A DNA stretch of 64,000 nucleotides from Pseudacidovorax intermedius (GCF_003350475.1 NZ_QQAV01000001.1:1428526-1492525), one strand, 5' to 3'. Counted from the stretch's first letter, positions 31,117 through 41,706 are shown. A program made the numbers and translations. The notes: generated by a model not told the origin, from the sequence alone.

Positions 31117-33186
31117 TCAGTTCGACGGCTCGGCCGCCGAGGCCGCAGCGGCCCGGCGGGCAAATTCGGCGCGCAGGGCCTTGAGCTTTTCTCGCGGGTC
31201 TTCCTTAGCCGTGGTCTTGTCCAGCGCCATCTCGGCGATGAAGCGGCTGGGCGCGGCCTGCACCATCTCGCGGCCCTTCTTGCGGCGCTTCATCCAGCTC
31301 ACGGCCAGCGTGCGCTGGGCGCGGGTGATGCCCACGTACATCAGGCGGCGCTCTTCCTGCAGGCGCTCGGCGATGTTCTCGGACACCTTCTCCTGGCGGC
31401 CTTCGTCGTCCTCGAGCTTGAAGGGCAGCAGGCCTTCGTTCACGCCGACCAGCATCACATGCGGCCATTCCAGGCCCTTGGAGGCATGCAGCGTGGAGAG
31501 GGTGAGCACGTTCTGGTCCTGCTCGCGCTCGCTGATGGTGGACAGCAGCGAGATGGTCTGCGCCACCTCCAGCAGGCTCTTGGCCTCGGGGCCGCTGGTG
31601 GCGCCCGAGGCGTCCTCCACCTGGCCGCCGCAGCGCTGCGACATCCAGTCGCAGAACTCCAGCACGTTGGTCCAGCGGCTGGCCGCAGCCTGCTCGCTGT
31701 CCTCGCCGTCGTAGAGGTGCTTCTCGTACTCGATGTCCTTGAGCCAGTCCATCAGGAAGGCCCGCGCGCCCTCGGCGCCCACGGTGTGGCGGGCGCGGTA
31801 TTCGAGGTCGTTGATGTAGCGGCCGAATTCGTGCAGCCCCTCGATGCCGCGCTTGGGCACGGCGCTGGGCAGCGAGGGCGAGAACAGCGCCTCGAACAGG
31901 CTGATCTTGTATTGGCTGGCGAACACGCCCAGCTGCTGCAGCGTGGTGTGGCCGATGCCGCGCTTGGGCGTGGTCACCGCGCGCAGGAAGGCCGGGTCGT
32001 CGTCGTTGTTGACCCACAGCCGGAACCAGCCGCACAGGTCCTTGATCTCGGCGCGGTCGAAGAAGCTCTGGCCGCCCGACACCTTGTAGGGAATGTTGGC
32101 GCGGCGCAGCGCCTGCTCGAAGATGCGCGCCTGGTGGTTGGCGCGGTAGAGGATGGCGAAGTCGCGCCATTCCTTGTGCGTGGAGCTTTCGCGCAGGCCC
32201 TGGATGCGGGCCACGGTGCGCTCGGCCTCGTGCTGCTCGTTGTCGCAGTCCACCACGCGCACCGGCTCGCCCTCGCCCAGCTCGCTGAACAGCGTCTTGG
32301 GAAAGAGCTTGGGATTGGGCCCGATCACGTTGTTGGCCGCGCGCAGGATGGCGCTGGTGGAGCGGTAGTTCTGCTCCAGCTTGATGACCTTGAGCTGCGG
32401 ATAGTCGATCGGCAGCTTCTTGAGGTTGTCCAGCGTGGCGCCGCGCCAGCCGTAGATGGACTGGTCGTCGTCGCCCACGGCGGTGAAGCGGCCCCGCTCG
32501 CCGGCCAGCAGCTTGAGCACCTCGTACTGCGTGGCGTTGGTGTCCTGGTATTCGTCGACCAGGATGTGGCCCAGCAGCTTCTGCCACTTGTCGCGCACGG
32601 CCTCGTGCTTGTGCAGCAGCTGCAGCGGCATGCCGATCAGGTCGTCGAAGTCCACGCTCTGGTAGGCCGTCAGGCGCTCCTCGTAGCGGGCCATGATCCT
32701 GGCGGTGATGCGCTCGTTGTCGTCCAGCGCCTGGGCCTCGGCCTCGGCCGAATTGAGGCCCATGTTCTTCCACTTGCTGATCGTCCACTGCCAGGTGCGG
32801 GCGGTGGCCGTGTCGGTGGTGCCGCCGGCATCCTTGAGGATCTTGGTGACGTCGTCCGCGTCCAGGATGCTGAACTGCGGCTTGAGGCCCAGCACGCCGC
32901 CGTCCTCGCGCATCATGCGCACGCCCAGCGCGTGGAAGGTGCACACCACCACGTGCTTGGCGTCGCGGCCGATCAGGCCCTTGGCCCGCTCGCGCATCTC
33001 GGCCGCCGCCTTGTTGGTGAAGGTGATGGCCGCGATGCGCTTGGGCTCCAGCCCGGCCTGGATCAGGCGCGCGATCTTGTGGGTGATCACCCGCGTCTTG
33101 CCCGAACCCGCGCCGGCGAGCACCAGGCAGGGCCCGTGGAGGTAGTTGACCGCTTCCTGCTGGGCGAGATTGAGGCCGGAGGACAT
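31117..33186 (-). CDS. rep: ATP-dependent DNA helicase Rep
   Basis: The 689-residue superfamily 1A helicase has Walker A GAGSGKT and motif Ia (AITFTNKAAAEM). Further motifs are VDEYQDTN (II), GDDDQSIYGWRGA (III), QNYRS (IV), LTLSTLHASKGLEWPHV (V) and EERRLMYVGITRA (VI). Length and the N-terminus LNLAQQEAVNYLHGPCLVL are closer to Rep than to UvrD. Rep helps replication forks pass bound proteins. The start is set at ATG 33186; the upstream extension in frame looks non-coding. Confidence 0.93.
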   Translation of the reverse strand: MSSGLNLAQQEAVNYLHGPCLVLAGAGSGKTRVITHKIARLIQAGLEPKRIAAITFTNKAAAEMRERAKGLIGRDAKHVVVCTFHALGVRMMREDGGVLGLKPQFSILDADDVTKILKDAGGTTDTATARTWQWTISKWKNMGLNSAEAEAQALDDNERITARIMARYEERLTAYQSVDFDDLIGMPLQLLHKHEAVRDKWQKLLGHILVDEYQDTNATQYEVLKLLAGERGRFTAVGDDDQSIYGWRGATLDNLKKLPIDYPQLKVIKLEQNYRSTSAILRAANNVIGPNPKLFPKTLFSELGEGEPVRVVDCDNEQHEAERTVARIQGLRESSTHKEWRDFAILYRANHQARIFEQALRRANIPYKVSGGQSFFDRAEIKDLCGWFRLWVNNDDDPAFLRAVTTPKRGIGHTTLQQLGVFASQYKISLFEALFSPSLPSAVPKRGIEGLHEFGRYINDLEYRARHTVGAEGARAFLMDWLKDIEYEKHLYDGEDSEQAAASRWTNVLEFCDWMSQRCGGQVEDASGATSGPEAKSLLEVAQTISLLSTISEREQDQNVLTLSTLHASKGLEWPHVMLVGVNEGLLPFKLEDDEGRQEKVSENIAERLQEERRLMYVGITRAQRTLAVSWMKRRKKGREMVQAAPSRFIAEMALDKTTAKEDPREKLKALRAEFARRAAAASAAEPSN

Positions 33187-33248
33187 GGCAAGAGGGGGGA
33201 GGGCTGCAGGCGCCGCGGCGCTGGATCGGCCGGACGCAAAAGCGCGCA

Positions 33249-34262
33249 ATGATACTGGCGGGGGGCTGGCGACGAGAATGCGCCGCCGTGCTTGCCGTCT
33301 TTGCCGCCACCTTCCCCTTCTTCGCGCTGATTGCCCTCGGCTACCTGGCCGCCCGGCGCGGCCTGATGCCCGTCGAGGCGATTCCGGGCCTCAACGTCTT
33401 CGTCCTGTACTTCGCGCTACCTTGCATGCTGTTCCGCTTCGCGGCCGGCACGCCGCTGGCGCAACTGCTCGATGCACGGGTGGCGCTGGTGTGGGGCGTG
33501 GCCGCACTGGCGATGGTGGCGCTGGCCACCGCCGCCGCGCGGCGCGCCGGACACCCCTGGAACGACGCCGCCTTCGGCGCGCTGGTGGCCGCCTTTCCCA
33601 ACACCGGCTTCATGGGGGTGCCGCTCTTGGCCGCGCTGCTGGGGCCGGCAGTCGCGGGGCCGGTGATCGTCACCATCGCCTTCGACATGGTGCTGACCTC
33701 CTCGCTGTGCATCGCCCTGTCGCGGCTGGACACGCACGAGGGCGGCGCCGCGGCGCAGGCCGTGCGGCGCGCGCTGGGCGGCATCGTGCGCAACCCGATG
33801 CCCTGGTCGATGGTGCTGGGCGCGCTGGCCTCCGCGCTGCAATGGCGGCTGCCGGCACCGGTCGACCGCACGGTGGGCATGCTGGCGGACGCGGCGTCGC
33901 CGGCGGCGCTGTTCACCATCGGCGCGGTGCTGGCGCGCTCGGCCCTGCGGGCGCGCGAGGGCGGCGCGCAGCCGCCGTGGCGCGCCGCGCTGCGCGACCT
34001 GCTGCCGGTGGTGGGCTTCAAGCTGCTGGTGCATCCGCTGCTGGTGCTTGGCCTGGTGACGGCGCTGGCGGCTGCAGGCACCGGGCTGTCGCCGCTGGCC
34101 GGCGTGGCGCTGGTGCTCACGGCGGCGCTGCCCAGTGCCAGCAATGTCTCGATGCTGGCCGAGCGCTATGGCGCGGACACCGGCCGGGTGGCGCGGATCA
34201 TCCTGTGGACGACGGTCGGCGCCTTCCTGAGCTTTCCGCTCGCGATGGCCCTCCTGCGCTGA
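33249..34262 (+). CDS. AEC-family transporter
   Basis: The 337-residue protein has about ten hydrophobic helices in two halves, with the pattern of auxin-efflux-carrier/malonate-type permeases. ALIALGYLAARRGLMP lies at the N-terminus, FPNTGFMGVPLL in the first half and LPSASNVSMLAERYG in the second. Such carriers export or import small organic acids. The start may instead be the GTG at 33288. It is divergent from rep, with start codons about 60 bp apart. Confidence 0.85.
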   Translation: MILAGGWRRECAAVLAVFAATFPFFALIALGYLAARRGLMPVEAIPGLNVFVLYFALPCMLFRFAAGTPLAQLLDARVALVWGVAALAMVALATAAARRAGHPWNDAAFGALVAAFPNTGFMGVPLLAALLGPAVAGPVIVTIAFDMVLTSSLCIALSRLDTHEGGAAAQAVRRALGGIVRNPMPWSMVLGALASALQWRLPAPVDRTVGMLADAASPAALFTIGAVLARSALRAREGGAQPPWRAALRDLLPVVGFKLLVHPLLVLGLVTALAAAGTGLSPLAGVALVLTAALPSASNVSMLAERYGADTGRVARIILWTTVGAFLSFPLAMALLR

Positions 34263-34378
34263 GCGGCGGCCGCGGCCGAGCGCCATAGGCCTTTCGTCAC
34301 CCTCGGCATGCGAGGTATTCCTACGCCGCACAGTCGCCGTCCGGCCTAATGTGAGCGCATGTTTCAGAGGTTCTGATC

Positions 34379-34606
34379 ATGCAGACATGGGTTCGCGTGA
34401 TGGTCGCCGTGGCGGCACTGGCCGCGGTGGGTGCAATGGCCGCGCACGGCCAGGTGCGATGGGCCGCCGCCCTCCTGGCGGCTAGCGCCGTCCTGCTCGC
34501 GATCGGCGCGTGGGCCGTCCGCCTGCGCTCGACGCGCCGGCGGGTGCTCTCCTACGTGCAGGTCATCAAGCCGCCGCTCGGGCACATCGAGCACCGTCAG
34601 GCCTGA
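34379..34606 (+). CDS. Small hypothetical membrane protein
   Basis: A 75-residue frame with AGAGG upstream of its ATG. Residues 5-22 and 27-47 are hydrophobic, followed by a basic RLRSTRRR segment (positive-inside anchor) and a short tail. No family is recognised. It faces priA tail to tail. Coding status rests on the ribosome site and the sensible membrane topology. Confidence 0.45.
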   Translation: MQTWVRVMVAVAALAAVGAMAAHGQVRWAAALLAASAVLLAIGAWAVRLRSTRRRVLSYVQVIKPPLGHIEHRQA

Positions 34607-34679
34607 GGGACGCCGGCACACCGCGCGGGCTGGGGTGACCGTCTCGCGGTGAAAGGCCAAGACGGCGCCGGAGCGCGCC

Positions 34680-36806
34680 TCAGATCGCCTGAGGATCCAC
34701 GTCGATCAGCCACCGGATGATCCCCTGCCCCTCCGGACCGCGCCGCAGCGCATGCAGCCGCGGATGCCAGTGCGTCAGCAGGCGCTGCAGCGCCACCCGC
34801 GATTCGCTTTCCACCAGCATCTGCGCCCGTTCCACATTGGCCACGCGCTGGATCGCCAGCGGCACCGCCGGATAGCGCTGCACGGCGGCGGCCTCGGGCA
34901 GATCGTCCACCGCCGCGCTGGCCGCCGTCAGGAAGGCCTGGGCGGCCTCCTGCGTCCGCGCATCCGCACGCAGCAGCGCCTGGAAGGCGAAGGGCGGCAG
35001 GCTGGCGGCGCGCCGCTCTTCCAGCTGCTGTTCGGCAAAGGCCGCGTAGTCATGCCGCCGCAGCGCCGCGAAGAGCGGATGCTGCGGATGGAAGCTCTGG
35101 ATCCACATCTCCGCCCGGCTGCCCTGTGCCGCCAGCCAGGCGCTGTCGCGGCCCGCGCGGCCGCCCGACTGCATGAGCAGCGAGAACAGCCGCTCCGGCG
35201 CCCGGAAGTCGCTGGAGAACAGAGCGCCGTCAGGGTTGATGGCCGCCACCAGCGTGATGCGCCGGAAGTCATGCCCCTTGGCGATCATCTGCGTGCCCAC
35301 CAGCACGTCCACGGCGCCGTCGTGCACCTGCGCCAGCTGCTGGGCCAGGGCGCCCTCGTGCCGGGTGCTGTCGGCATCGATGCGGGCGATGCGCACCGGC
35401 CCGCCGCCCTCGCCCTCGGGCCGCTGCACGCCCGCCAGCAATTCGGCCAGTTCCTCCTCCAGCCGTTCGGTGCCGCGGCCCACGGGGGCGATGTCCAGGT
35501 TGCCGCAGGCCGGGCAGGCGCGGGGCACGCGTTCGGCAAAGCCGCAGTGGTGGCAGCGCAGGCTCCGGTCGATCTTGTGGAAGACGCGGTAGGCGCTGCA
35601 GTGCGGGCATTCGCTCTTCCAGCCGCAGTCGCCGCAGGCCAGCACGGGGGCATAGCCTCGGCGGTTGAGCAGCAGCATGCTCTGCTCGCCGCGGGCCACG
35701 CGCTGGGCGATGGCGTCCACCAGCGCCGCCGACAGCCGGGTGCGCGGCGGCTGCAGGTTCATGTCCACCAGCCGGACGGTGGGCAGGTCGCCGGCCCCGA
35801 CGCGGCTGGGCATGGACAGGCGCCGGTAGCGGCCCCCGGCATCGCCGTCCGACGGCGGGCGGCTGCCCCACCAGCTTTCCAGCGACGGCGTGGCCGAGCC
35901 CAGCAGCACCCGGGCGCCTTCGCGCCGCCCCCGCCACACGGCGAGGTCGCGGGCGGAATAGCGGGCGCCTTCCTGCTGCTTGTAGCTGGGGTCGTGTTCC
36001 TCATCGACGACGAGCAGCGCCAGCCGGGGCAGGCTGGCGAAGATGGCCATGCGCGTGCCCAGCACGATGCGGGCGCGGCCCAGGTGTGCCGCCAGCCAGC
36101 TGGCCAGGCGCTGGGGATTCGTCATGCCGCTGTGCATCGACACCACCGCGCCCGGGCCGTAGACCGGCGCGAAGCGGGCGACGAAGCGGGCCTCCAGCTG
36201 GGGCGTGAGGTTGATCTCCGGCACCATCACCAGGGCCTGCGCCTCGGGGTCGGCCTCCAGCAGCTCGGCCACGGCCTGCAGGTAGACCTCGGTCTTGCCG
36301 CTGCCGGTGCTGCCGTGCAGCAGGAAGACGCCCGCATCGCCCGCGCGCAGTTCGGCCAGCACGGCCGCCTGCTCGGCGGTGGGCGGGCGGGGCGCGTCGC
36401 CTTCCACGGGCGCCGCCGCAGCCTTGGGCTGGCGGGCCAGCCGCCGCGCGAGCTGGTCGGCACCCAGCTCCCGCAACTGGGGCGGCAGGCCGGCCAGCGC
36501 CACTTCGCCGATGGCGCGCTGGTAATAGCGGGCCGCGAATTCCACCAGGTCGCGCCAGCCGGCCGACAGGGGCGGCAGGCCCTCCAGCACGGCGGCCACG
36601 GCGCGCAGGGTGGTGCCTGCGGGCTCCTCCCCGGCCTCGCCCCACACCACGCCCAACACCTCGCGCTGGCCCAGCGGCACGCGCACCAGCGCCCCTGCCG
36701 GCACCGGGCTTGGCGTGATGTAGGTCAAAGGTTCGGAGATGCCGCTGTGGGCCGGCGTCTGCACCGCCACCCGCACGCGAACCCCGGTTTGGGACGCTTC
36801 GTTCAT
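34680..36806 (-). CDS. priA: Primosomal protein N' (PriA helicase)
   Basis: The 708-residue protein has an N-terminal DNA 3'-end-binding domain (SEPLTYITPSPVPAGALVRV), Walker A GSTGSGKTEVYL and motif II DEEHDPSYKQQ. An eight-cysteine zinc region follows (CGDCGWKSECPHC, then CHHCG and CPACG), and then GTQMIAKGHDF. PriA restarts replication at collapsed forks. The start at ATG 36806 is chosen over one 21 nt upstream; neither has a strong ribosome site. Confidence 0.95.
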   Translation of the reverse strand: MNEASQTGVRVRVAVQTPAHSGISEPLTYITPSPVPAGALVRVPLGQREVLGVVWGEAGEEPAGTTLRAVAAVLEGLPPLSAGWRDLVEFAARYYQRAIGEVALAGLPPQLRELGADQLARRLARQPKAAAAPVEGDAPRPPTAEQAAVLAELRAGDAGVFLLHGSTGSGKTEVYLQAVAELLEADPEAQALVMVPEINLTPQLEARFVARFAPVYGPGAVVSMHSGMTNPQRLASWLAAHLGRARIVLGTRMAIFASLPRLALLVVDEEHDPSYKQQEGARYSARDLAVWRGRREGARVLLGSATPSLESWWGSRPPSDGDAGGRYRRLSMPSRVGAGDLPTVRLVDMNLQPPRTRLSAALVDAIAQRVARGEQSMLLLNRRGYAPVLACGDCGWKSECPHCSAYRVFHKIDRSLRCHHCGFAERVPRACPACGNLDIAPVGRGTERLEEELAELLAGVQRPEGEGGGPVRIARIDADSTRHEGALAQQLAQVHDGAVDVLVGTQMIAKGHDFRRITLVAAINPDGALFSSDFRAPERLFSLLMQSGGRAGRDSAWLAAQGSRAEMWIQSFHPQHPLFAALRRHDYAAFAEQQLEERRAASLPPFAFQALLRADARTQEAAQAFLTAASAAVDDLPEAAAVQRYPAVPLAIQRVANVERAQMLVESESRVALQRLLTHWHPRLHALRRGPEGQGIIRWLIDVDPQAI

Positions 36807-37166
36807 GCTTGTTTCGACAAGCAACATCTAAGTGTTTGATTTTTCGGGAGTTTGGCAGTCATCCAGAGTTCCTGTGGATAACTTTGTTGATAGGCGGCTG
36901 CGAAGGCCGCCAAAGCCCGTCAAATCAAGGCCTTGGCCAGATTGCCCGTAAAAAGGGCAGGGTGACGAATCCATACGAATCAATCACTTAGCAGTGCTGG
37001 ACGGCAGGGGCTCCGCCATGGCAGTGTCCCGGTGTTATGGCGCACCGCAGCACGAACTTTGTGCATAAGTAATGGCACGGAGGCTTGACAAAGCGCCAAA
37101 AACCCTGCCGGTGCCCGTCCCATGCGGGCTGGCTGCTCCCTCAATGCATGCAGCGGCGGCCGGCCG
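36807..37166. other. 360-bp priA-hemE gap without a gene
   Basis: No convincing coding frame is present. The stretch is more AT-rich than its surroundings near 36830-36990 and should hold the priA promoter. It contains a perfect DnaA-box sequence and a short GCCC/GGGC hairpin near 36942-36957. The part next to the hemE stop shows no obvious terminator. Confidence 0.6.
36873..36881 (-). promoter_or_regulatory. Perfect DnaA-box sequence
   Basis: TGTGGATAA is the complement of the consensus DnaA box TTATCCACA. It lies about 70 bp upstream of the priA start. I see no second clear box, so it is not an origin; it could be a regulatory DnaA site or chance. Confidence 0.35.
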
Positions 37167-38276
37167 TCATGCAGTCCGCTGGGCGCGCGAATGCCGATGA
37201 ACGGCCTCCACCAGCGCCGCGACATGCTCGGGCGGCGTGAACTGGCTGATGCCGTGGCCCAGGTTGAAGATGTGGGTCGGGCCGGTGGTGGCCGGATCGC
37301 GGTGCGGCGCACCGAAACGGTCGAGCAGGCGCACGGCCTCGGCCGCCACCCGGCCGGGCGGCGCGAACAGCACATTGGGGTCGAGGTTGCCCTGCAGCGC
37401 CTTGCCATTCGGGCCCTCGCCCACGCGGGCGCGGGCCACGGCCAGGTCGACCGTCCAGTCCAGGCCGAGCACCTCGCAGTCGAGCGTGGAGGCCATGGCC
37501 TCCAGCCACAGGCCGCCGCCCTTGGTGAACACGATGCGCGGCACGCGCTGGCCGTCCGCGCCCTCGCGCTTGAGCTGCGACAGCACGCGCGCGGTGTAGG
37601 CCAGGCTGAATTCGTGGAAGGCCCCGTCGGCCAGGGCCCCTCCCCAGCTGTCGAACACCATCACCGCCTGCGCGCCGGCGTCGATCTGGGCGTTGAGGTA
37701 GGCGGCCACGGCGTCGGCATTGACGGCCAGCATGCGGTGCATCAGGTCCGGGCGGCCGTACATCAGCGCCTTGGCATGCCGCCAGTCACTGGAGCCGCTG
37801 CCTTCGACCATGTAGCAGGCCAGCGTCCACGGGCTGCCCGAGAAGCCGATCAGCGGCACGCGGCCGGCCAGCGCGCGGCGGATGGAGGCCACGGCATCGA
37901 ACACATAGCGCAGCCGCTCCAGGTCGGGCACCTGCAGGGCGTCGACCGCCGCCTCGTCGCGCACGGTGCGCGCGAAGCGCGGGCCTTCGCCGGCCTCGAA
38001 GGACAGCCCCAGCCCCATGGCGTCGGGCACGGTGAGGATGTCGGAAAACAGGATCGCCGCGTCCAGCGGGAAGCGGTCCAGCGGTTGCAGCGTGACCTCG
38101 GTCGCGTAGTCGACGTTGGTGGCCAGACCCATGAAGCTGCCGGCCCGGGCGCGGGTGGCGACGTACTCCGGCAGGTAGCGGCCGGCCTGGCGCATCAGCC
38201 AGATGGGCGTGTGGTCGGTGGCCTGACGCCAGCAGGCGCGCAGGAAGCTGTCGTTCTGGAGGGGGGCGAAGGGCAT
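37167..38276 (-). CDS. hemE: Uroporphyrinogen decarboxylase
   Basis: The 369-residue enzyme decarboxylates uroporphyrinogen III to coproporphyrinogen III in heme synthesis. The N-terminal active-site segment [13 protein letters not shown] (about 26-38) and the second signature [17 protein letters not shown] are intact. The C-terminal [13 protein letters not shown] is typical. The start MPFAPLQND fits the family. The in-frame upstream extension is low-complexity and not conserved-looking. The gene follows the redoxin on the minus strand, 82 bp away. Confidence 0.96.
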   Translation of the reverse strand: MPFAPLQNDSFLRACWRQATDHTPIWLMRQAGRYLPEYVATRARAGSFMGLATNVDYATEVTLQPLDRFPLDAAILFSDILTVPDAMGLGLSFEAGEGPRFARTVRDEAAVDALQVPDLERLRYVFDAVASIRRALAGRVPLIGFSGSPWTLACYMVEGSGSSDWRHAKALMYGRPDLMHRMLAVNADAVAAYLNAQIDAGAQAVMVFDSWGGALADGAFHEFSLAYTARVLSQLKREGADGQRVPRIVFTKGGGLWLEAMASTLDCEVLGLDWTVDLAVARARVGEGPNGKALQGNLDPNVLFAPPGRVAAEAVRLLDRFGAPHRDPATTGPTHIFNLGHGISQFTPPEHVAALVEAVHRHSRAQRTA

Positions 38277-38358
38277 CGTCGGATTGTCGCAGCGGTGCCC
38301 CGGAGCGTGACGGACTTGGCGGCGGCCGTGGCTGGCGCCCCGCCGCCGCCGGCCTCGC

Positions 38359-39069
38359 TCAACCCGTGCGGTACTTGATCGAGCAGCCGTAGGGCTTGGT
38401 GCTCGCCACCGAGATCGGGCGGCCGCCGAAGGCATCGGCCAACGCCTGGTTCACGTAGTTGGTCGCGGTCCTGATGTCGTCGGGTCGCGCCGAGGCGATG
38501 CTGTCGATGCCGCCGGCGTACACCAGCACGCCCTGGGGGTCGATGATGAAGATGTGCGGCGTGGTGCGCGCGCCGTAGGCCTGGCCCACGATGCCGTCCT
38601 CGTCCATGAGCACGGCGGTGGGGGCGCCCGACTGGGCCTTCATCCAGGCGGCCAGTTCGGCCGGCGGCAGGTAGTCGCTGGCGGCGCGCTCGGTGGAGTT
38701 GATGGCCAGCCATACCGCGCCCCGCGCGGTGGCGGCCTTCTGCGTGGCGGGCATGTTCCCGCTGCCGTAGTGCTTGCGCACGAACGGGCAGCCGGGGTTG
38801 GTCCATTCGAGCACCACGTACTTGCCGGCAAAGTCGGACAGCTGGTGGCGCTGGCCGTTGGTGTCCACGGCAACAAAGTCGGGCGCCTTCTGGCCCACGG
38901 TCGGGGCGGCATGCGCCTGGGCATTGATCAGCAGGCTGGCGCCCAGGGCCATGGCGGCCGTCATCACGGCGCGGCGCGAGGCACGGGAGAGGGCGGCACG
39001 GGCCGCACGGACATTGCGCGCGGCGCGCTCGGTGCGCGATAGGTTGGATGGCGACGGCGAGGTCGACAT
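38359..39069 (-). CDS. Exported thioredoxin-fold redoxin (AhpC/TSA-like)
   Basis: Up to 236 residues. A signal segment ([20 protein letters not shown]) precedes a redoxin domain starting [29 protein letters not shown]. One cysteine, C94 in [11 protein letters not shown], is at the peroxidatic position, and another lies near the C-terminus in PYGCSIKY; there is no CxxC. It is probably periplasmic. The start is either ATG 39069, with GGAG upstream, or ATG 38964 at the signal peptide. It lies downstream of dsbD on the same strand, which suggests envelope redox work. Confidence 0.85.
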   Translation of the reverse strand: MSTSPSPSNLSRTERAARNVRAARAALSRASRRAVMTAAMALGASLLINAQAHAAPTVGQKAPDFVAVDTNGQRHQLSDFAGKYVVLEWTNPGCPFVRKHYGSGNMPATQKAATARGAVWLAINSTERAASDYLPPAELAAWMKAQSGAPTAVLMDEDGIVGQAYGARTTPHIFIIDPQGVLVYAGGIDSIASARPDDIRTATNYVNQALADAFGGRPISVASTKPYGCSIKYRTG

Positions 39070-39319
39070 GGGTGGATCAGCTCCTCACGACGGAAGGGGC
39101 CGTTGCACGGGCGTCGGGCGCCGTGGCGGCCGGGTTGAATGATGAAGCGCAACGGGAGCTTAGACCGCTTTCTTGAAGCCGGCGCGACAACCTGTACGGG
39201 GCGGGGGAAATCGTCTTGCCGCTTGCGTCGAACCTTGCACGCCGTTCGGTCGCTGCATTGTTCGGGACCGACCCCCGCCGTCCATGGCCTGTTGACGCAA
39301 AACACCCGGCGGCGCGGGA

Positions 39320-41584
39320 CTACAGCGTGCGCAGCGCCTCGCGCACCTCGGCGGGTGAGAGCAGCTCGCTCAGCACCACCGGCGCCTGCCCCGGCGCCTG
39401 CAGCACGTACACCGGCACGCCATTGCGCCCCAGCGCATTCAGCGCGGCCGCGATGGCCGGATCGCGCCGGGTCCAGTCGGCGCGCAGCAGCTGCACGCCG
39501 CGCGCGTCGAAGTCGGCCAGCAACTCGGCATTGCCCAGCGTGGTCTTCTTGTTGACCTGGCAGGTGACGCACCAGGCGGCGGTGAAGTCGATGAACACCG
39601 GCTTGCCCTCGGCCTGCAGCTGCGCCACGCGCTCGGCCGACCAGGGCTGCCAACGCGCCTCGGACGACGCGCCGCCCGCCGTGGCTTGTGGCGCGGGTGC
39701 CATCTGCAGCAGCAGCGGCCCGAAGCTGGCGGCCAGCGCCGCGAAGCCCAGCGCCAGCGCCCCGCCCAGCAGCAGCCGGGTGCGGCCGGCCAGGGTGCCC
39801 AGTGCCCAGACCACCGCGCTGCCGGCCACCAGCAGGGCCAGCAGCGCGCCGGCGCCATCGATGCCGGCCTGCTGGCCCAGCACCCACACCAGCCAGGCGA
39901 CGGTGGCGAACATCGGGAAGGCCAGCAGCCGGCGCAGCGTGTCCATCCATGGGCCGGGCTTCGGCAGCAGCCTTGCCACCGCCGGCACGAAGCCGGCCAG
40001 CAGGTAGGGCAGGGCCAGGCCCAGCCCCAGTGCGGCGAAGAGCAGCAGCGCCTGCGGCGCCGGCAGGCCGATGGCCAGGCCCAGCGAGGCCCCCATGAAC
40101 GGCGCCGTGCAGGGCGAGGCGACCAGCACCGCCAGCACGCCGGAGAGGAAGTCGTTCAGCACCGGATGGCGGACCTGCGCACCCGCCAGCCGCGCTGGCG
40201 CGAGCATGCCCACCTCGAAGACGCCCGCCAGGTTGAGCCCCAGCAGCGTGAACAGCCCGGCCAGCGCCGCCACCATGCCGGGCGACTGCAGCTGGAAGCC
40301 CCAGCCCAGTTGGGCGCCCGCCGCGCGCAGCGCGATCAGCAGCCCGCCCAGGGCCAGCAGGCTGAGCACCACGCCGGCGCTGTAGGCCAGGGCGGCACGC
40401 CGATGGCCGCGCCGGTCGTCGGCATGGCGGGTGAAGCCCAGCACCTTGATTGCCAAGACCGGGAAGACGCAGGGCATCAGGTTCAGCAGCAGGCCGCCGG
40501 CGAAGGCGCCCAGCAGGGCCAGCAGCAGGCCGGCCGGTGCGACCGGCGTCGGCGCCACGGTCGCGGCCGGGCGGGCATTGGCGTCGAGCGCCGCCTGCAG
40601 CGCGGGCGATACGGTGGCGGGTGCGCCCACGGCGGGCCAGCGGCCATCGACCGCGGCGTCCACCCGCCAGCCCACCGGCTGGCCAGCGGCCTCGGCCTTT
40701 TTGCGGTCCTCGCCGGTGAGGGCCAGCACCAGCGGCATGCGTGCCGGGCTGGCCGAGCGCTGGTCGGCCACCGGGAACTGCGCCGTCCACACGCCGCCCT
40801 CCCAGCGTTGCTGCCAGTCGGTGCCGGTGACGGCGCCGTTGCGCAACACCTCGGCGGTCTCGGGCATCAGATCCAGCGTGCGGCCCCGGGCGGCGGCGGG
40901 CAGGCCCTCGACGCGCAGCGCCAGGCTGCGGGCGTCGGCGGCGAGCTTGGCCGTGGCGGGCGATTCGACGGCCACCGGCCGTGCGGCCCAGGCGGCATCG
41001 AACTCGGCCCCATGGCCGGCGGTGGAACTGCGCACCGGCAGATCCAGCCGGAATTCGCCGTCCTCGGGAATGCATTCCTTGCGGCACACCAGCCAGGTGG
41101 CCGACAGCCGGATCGGCAGCGTGGCGGTGCCGGTGAGCGTGGTGGGTGGGCGGAAGTCCGGTGCCACCGCCACGGGCACCGGCAGCAGCACCTCGTTCTC
41201 GTAGCCGTAGTTGGCCAGGCTGCCGATGAAGAGCTTGTGCGGCACCGGCCAGTCGACCTCGCCGGCATCCAGGCCCGGGGGCAGTTGCCAGCGCAGCTCG
41301 GTGGGCAGGCCGGAGTCGCCGGCGTTCTTCCAGTAGGTGTGCCACTCGGGCTGGTGGCTGATCTTCAGGCCCAGCCAGACGGTGGCGCCGGGGCCTACGC
41401 CCTGTGGCGCCTGGGCCACCAGCTCGGCGCGCACATGCGGCGTGGTGACGACGGCGCTGCCGCCGCCGTTGCTGCCGGGCGTGAGCTGGGCGGAGGCGCG
41501 GGGCAGCAGGCCCGCGGCCAGCAGGAAGGCCGCGAAGAACGGCAGCAGCCAGCGGGCAGGGAGAAGGGAGTGGGCGGTGCGCAT
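39320..41584 (-). CDS. dsbD: Thiol:disulfide interchange protein DsbD
   Basis: The 754-residue inner-membrane protein moves electrons from cytoplasmic thioredoxin to periplasmic thiols. A signal peptide is followed by an N-terminal periplasmic domain with C167 and C171. The eight-helix membrane domain carries the paired cysteines in LMPCVFPVLA and ASPCTAPFMG. The C-terminal thioredoxin domain has C672-V-T-C675. All six redox cysteines are present. The start at ATG 41584 opens directly into the signal peptide. Confidence 0.94.
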   Translation of the reverse strand: MRTAHSLLPARWLLPFFAAFLLAAGLLPRASAQLTPGSNGGGSAVVTTPHVRAELVAQAPQGVGPGATVWLGLKISHQPEWHTYWKNAGDSGLPTELRWQLPPGLDAGEVDWPVPHKLFIGSLANYGYENEVLLPVPVAVAPDFRPPTTLTGTATLPIRLSATWLVCRKECIPEDGEFRLDLPVRSSTAGHGAEFDAAWAARPVAVESPATAKLAADARSLALRVEGLPAAARGRTLDLMPETAEVLRNGAVTGTDWQQRWEGGVWTAQFPVADQRSASPARMPLVLALTGEDRKKAEAAGQPVGWRVDAAVDGRWPAVGAPATVSPALQAALDANARPAATVAPTPVAPAGLLLALLGAFAGGLLLNLMPCVFPVLAIKVLGFTRHADDRRGHRRAALAYSAGVVLSLLALGGLLIALRAAGAQLGWGFQLQSPGMVAALAGLFTLLGLNLAGVFEVGMLAPARLAGAQVRHPVLNDFLSGVLAVLVASPCTAPFMGASLGLAIGLPAPQALLLFAALGLGLALPYLLAGFVPAVARLLPKPGPWMDTLRRLLAFPMFATVAWLVWVLGQQAGIDGAGALLALLVAGSAVVWALGTLAGRTRLLLGGALALGFAALAASFGPLLLQMAPAPQATAGGASSEARWQPWSAERVAQLQAEGKPVFIDFTAAWCVTCQVNKKTTLGNAELLADFDARGVQLLRADWTRRDPAIAAALNALGRNGVPVYVLQAPGQAPVVLSELLSPAEVREALRTL

Positions 41585-41706
41585 GCGCGGGGTCGGAGCG
41601 GGGCCCGGGCCTGAAGTTCCGGCCGCCAGGGTTGTCGATCTGTTCTTGCCGCCAGCCGCGGTGCATTCGTCCACGGCGTAGGCCGCCGCGTGCCGCCAGA
41701 CCGCCA

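Noticed and set aside
36841-36900. Replication origin
   Set aside because: Only one DnaA box is visible and there is no dnaA, dnaN or box cluster.
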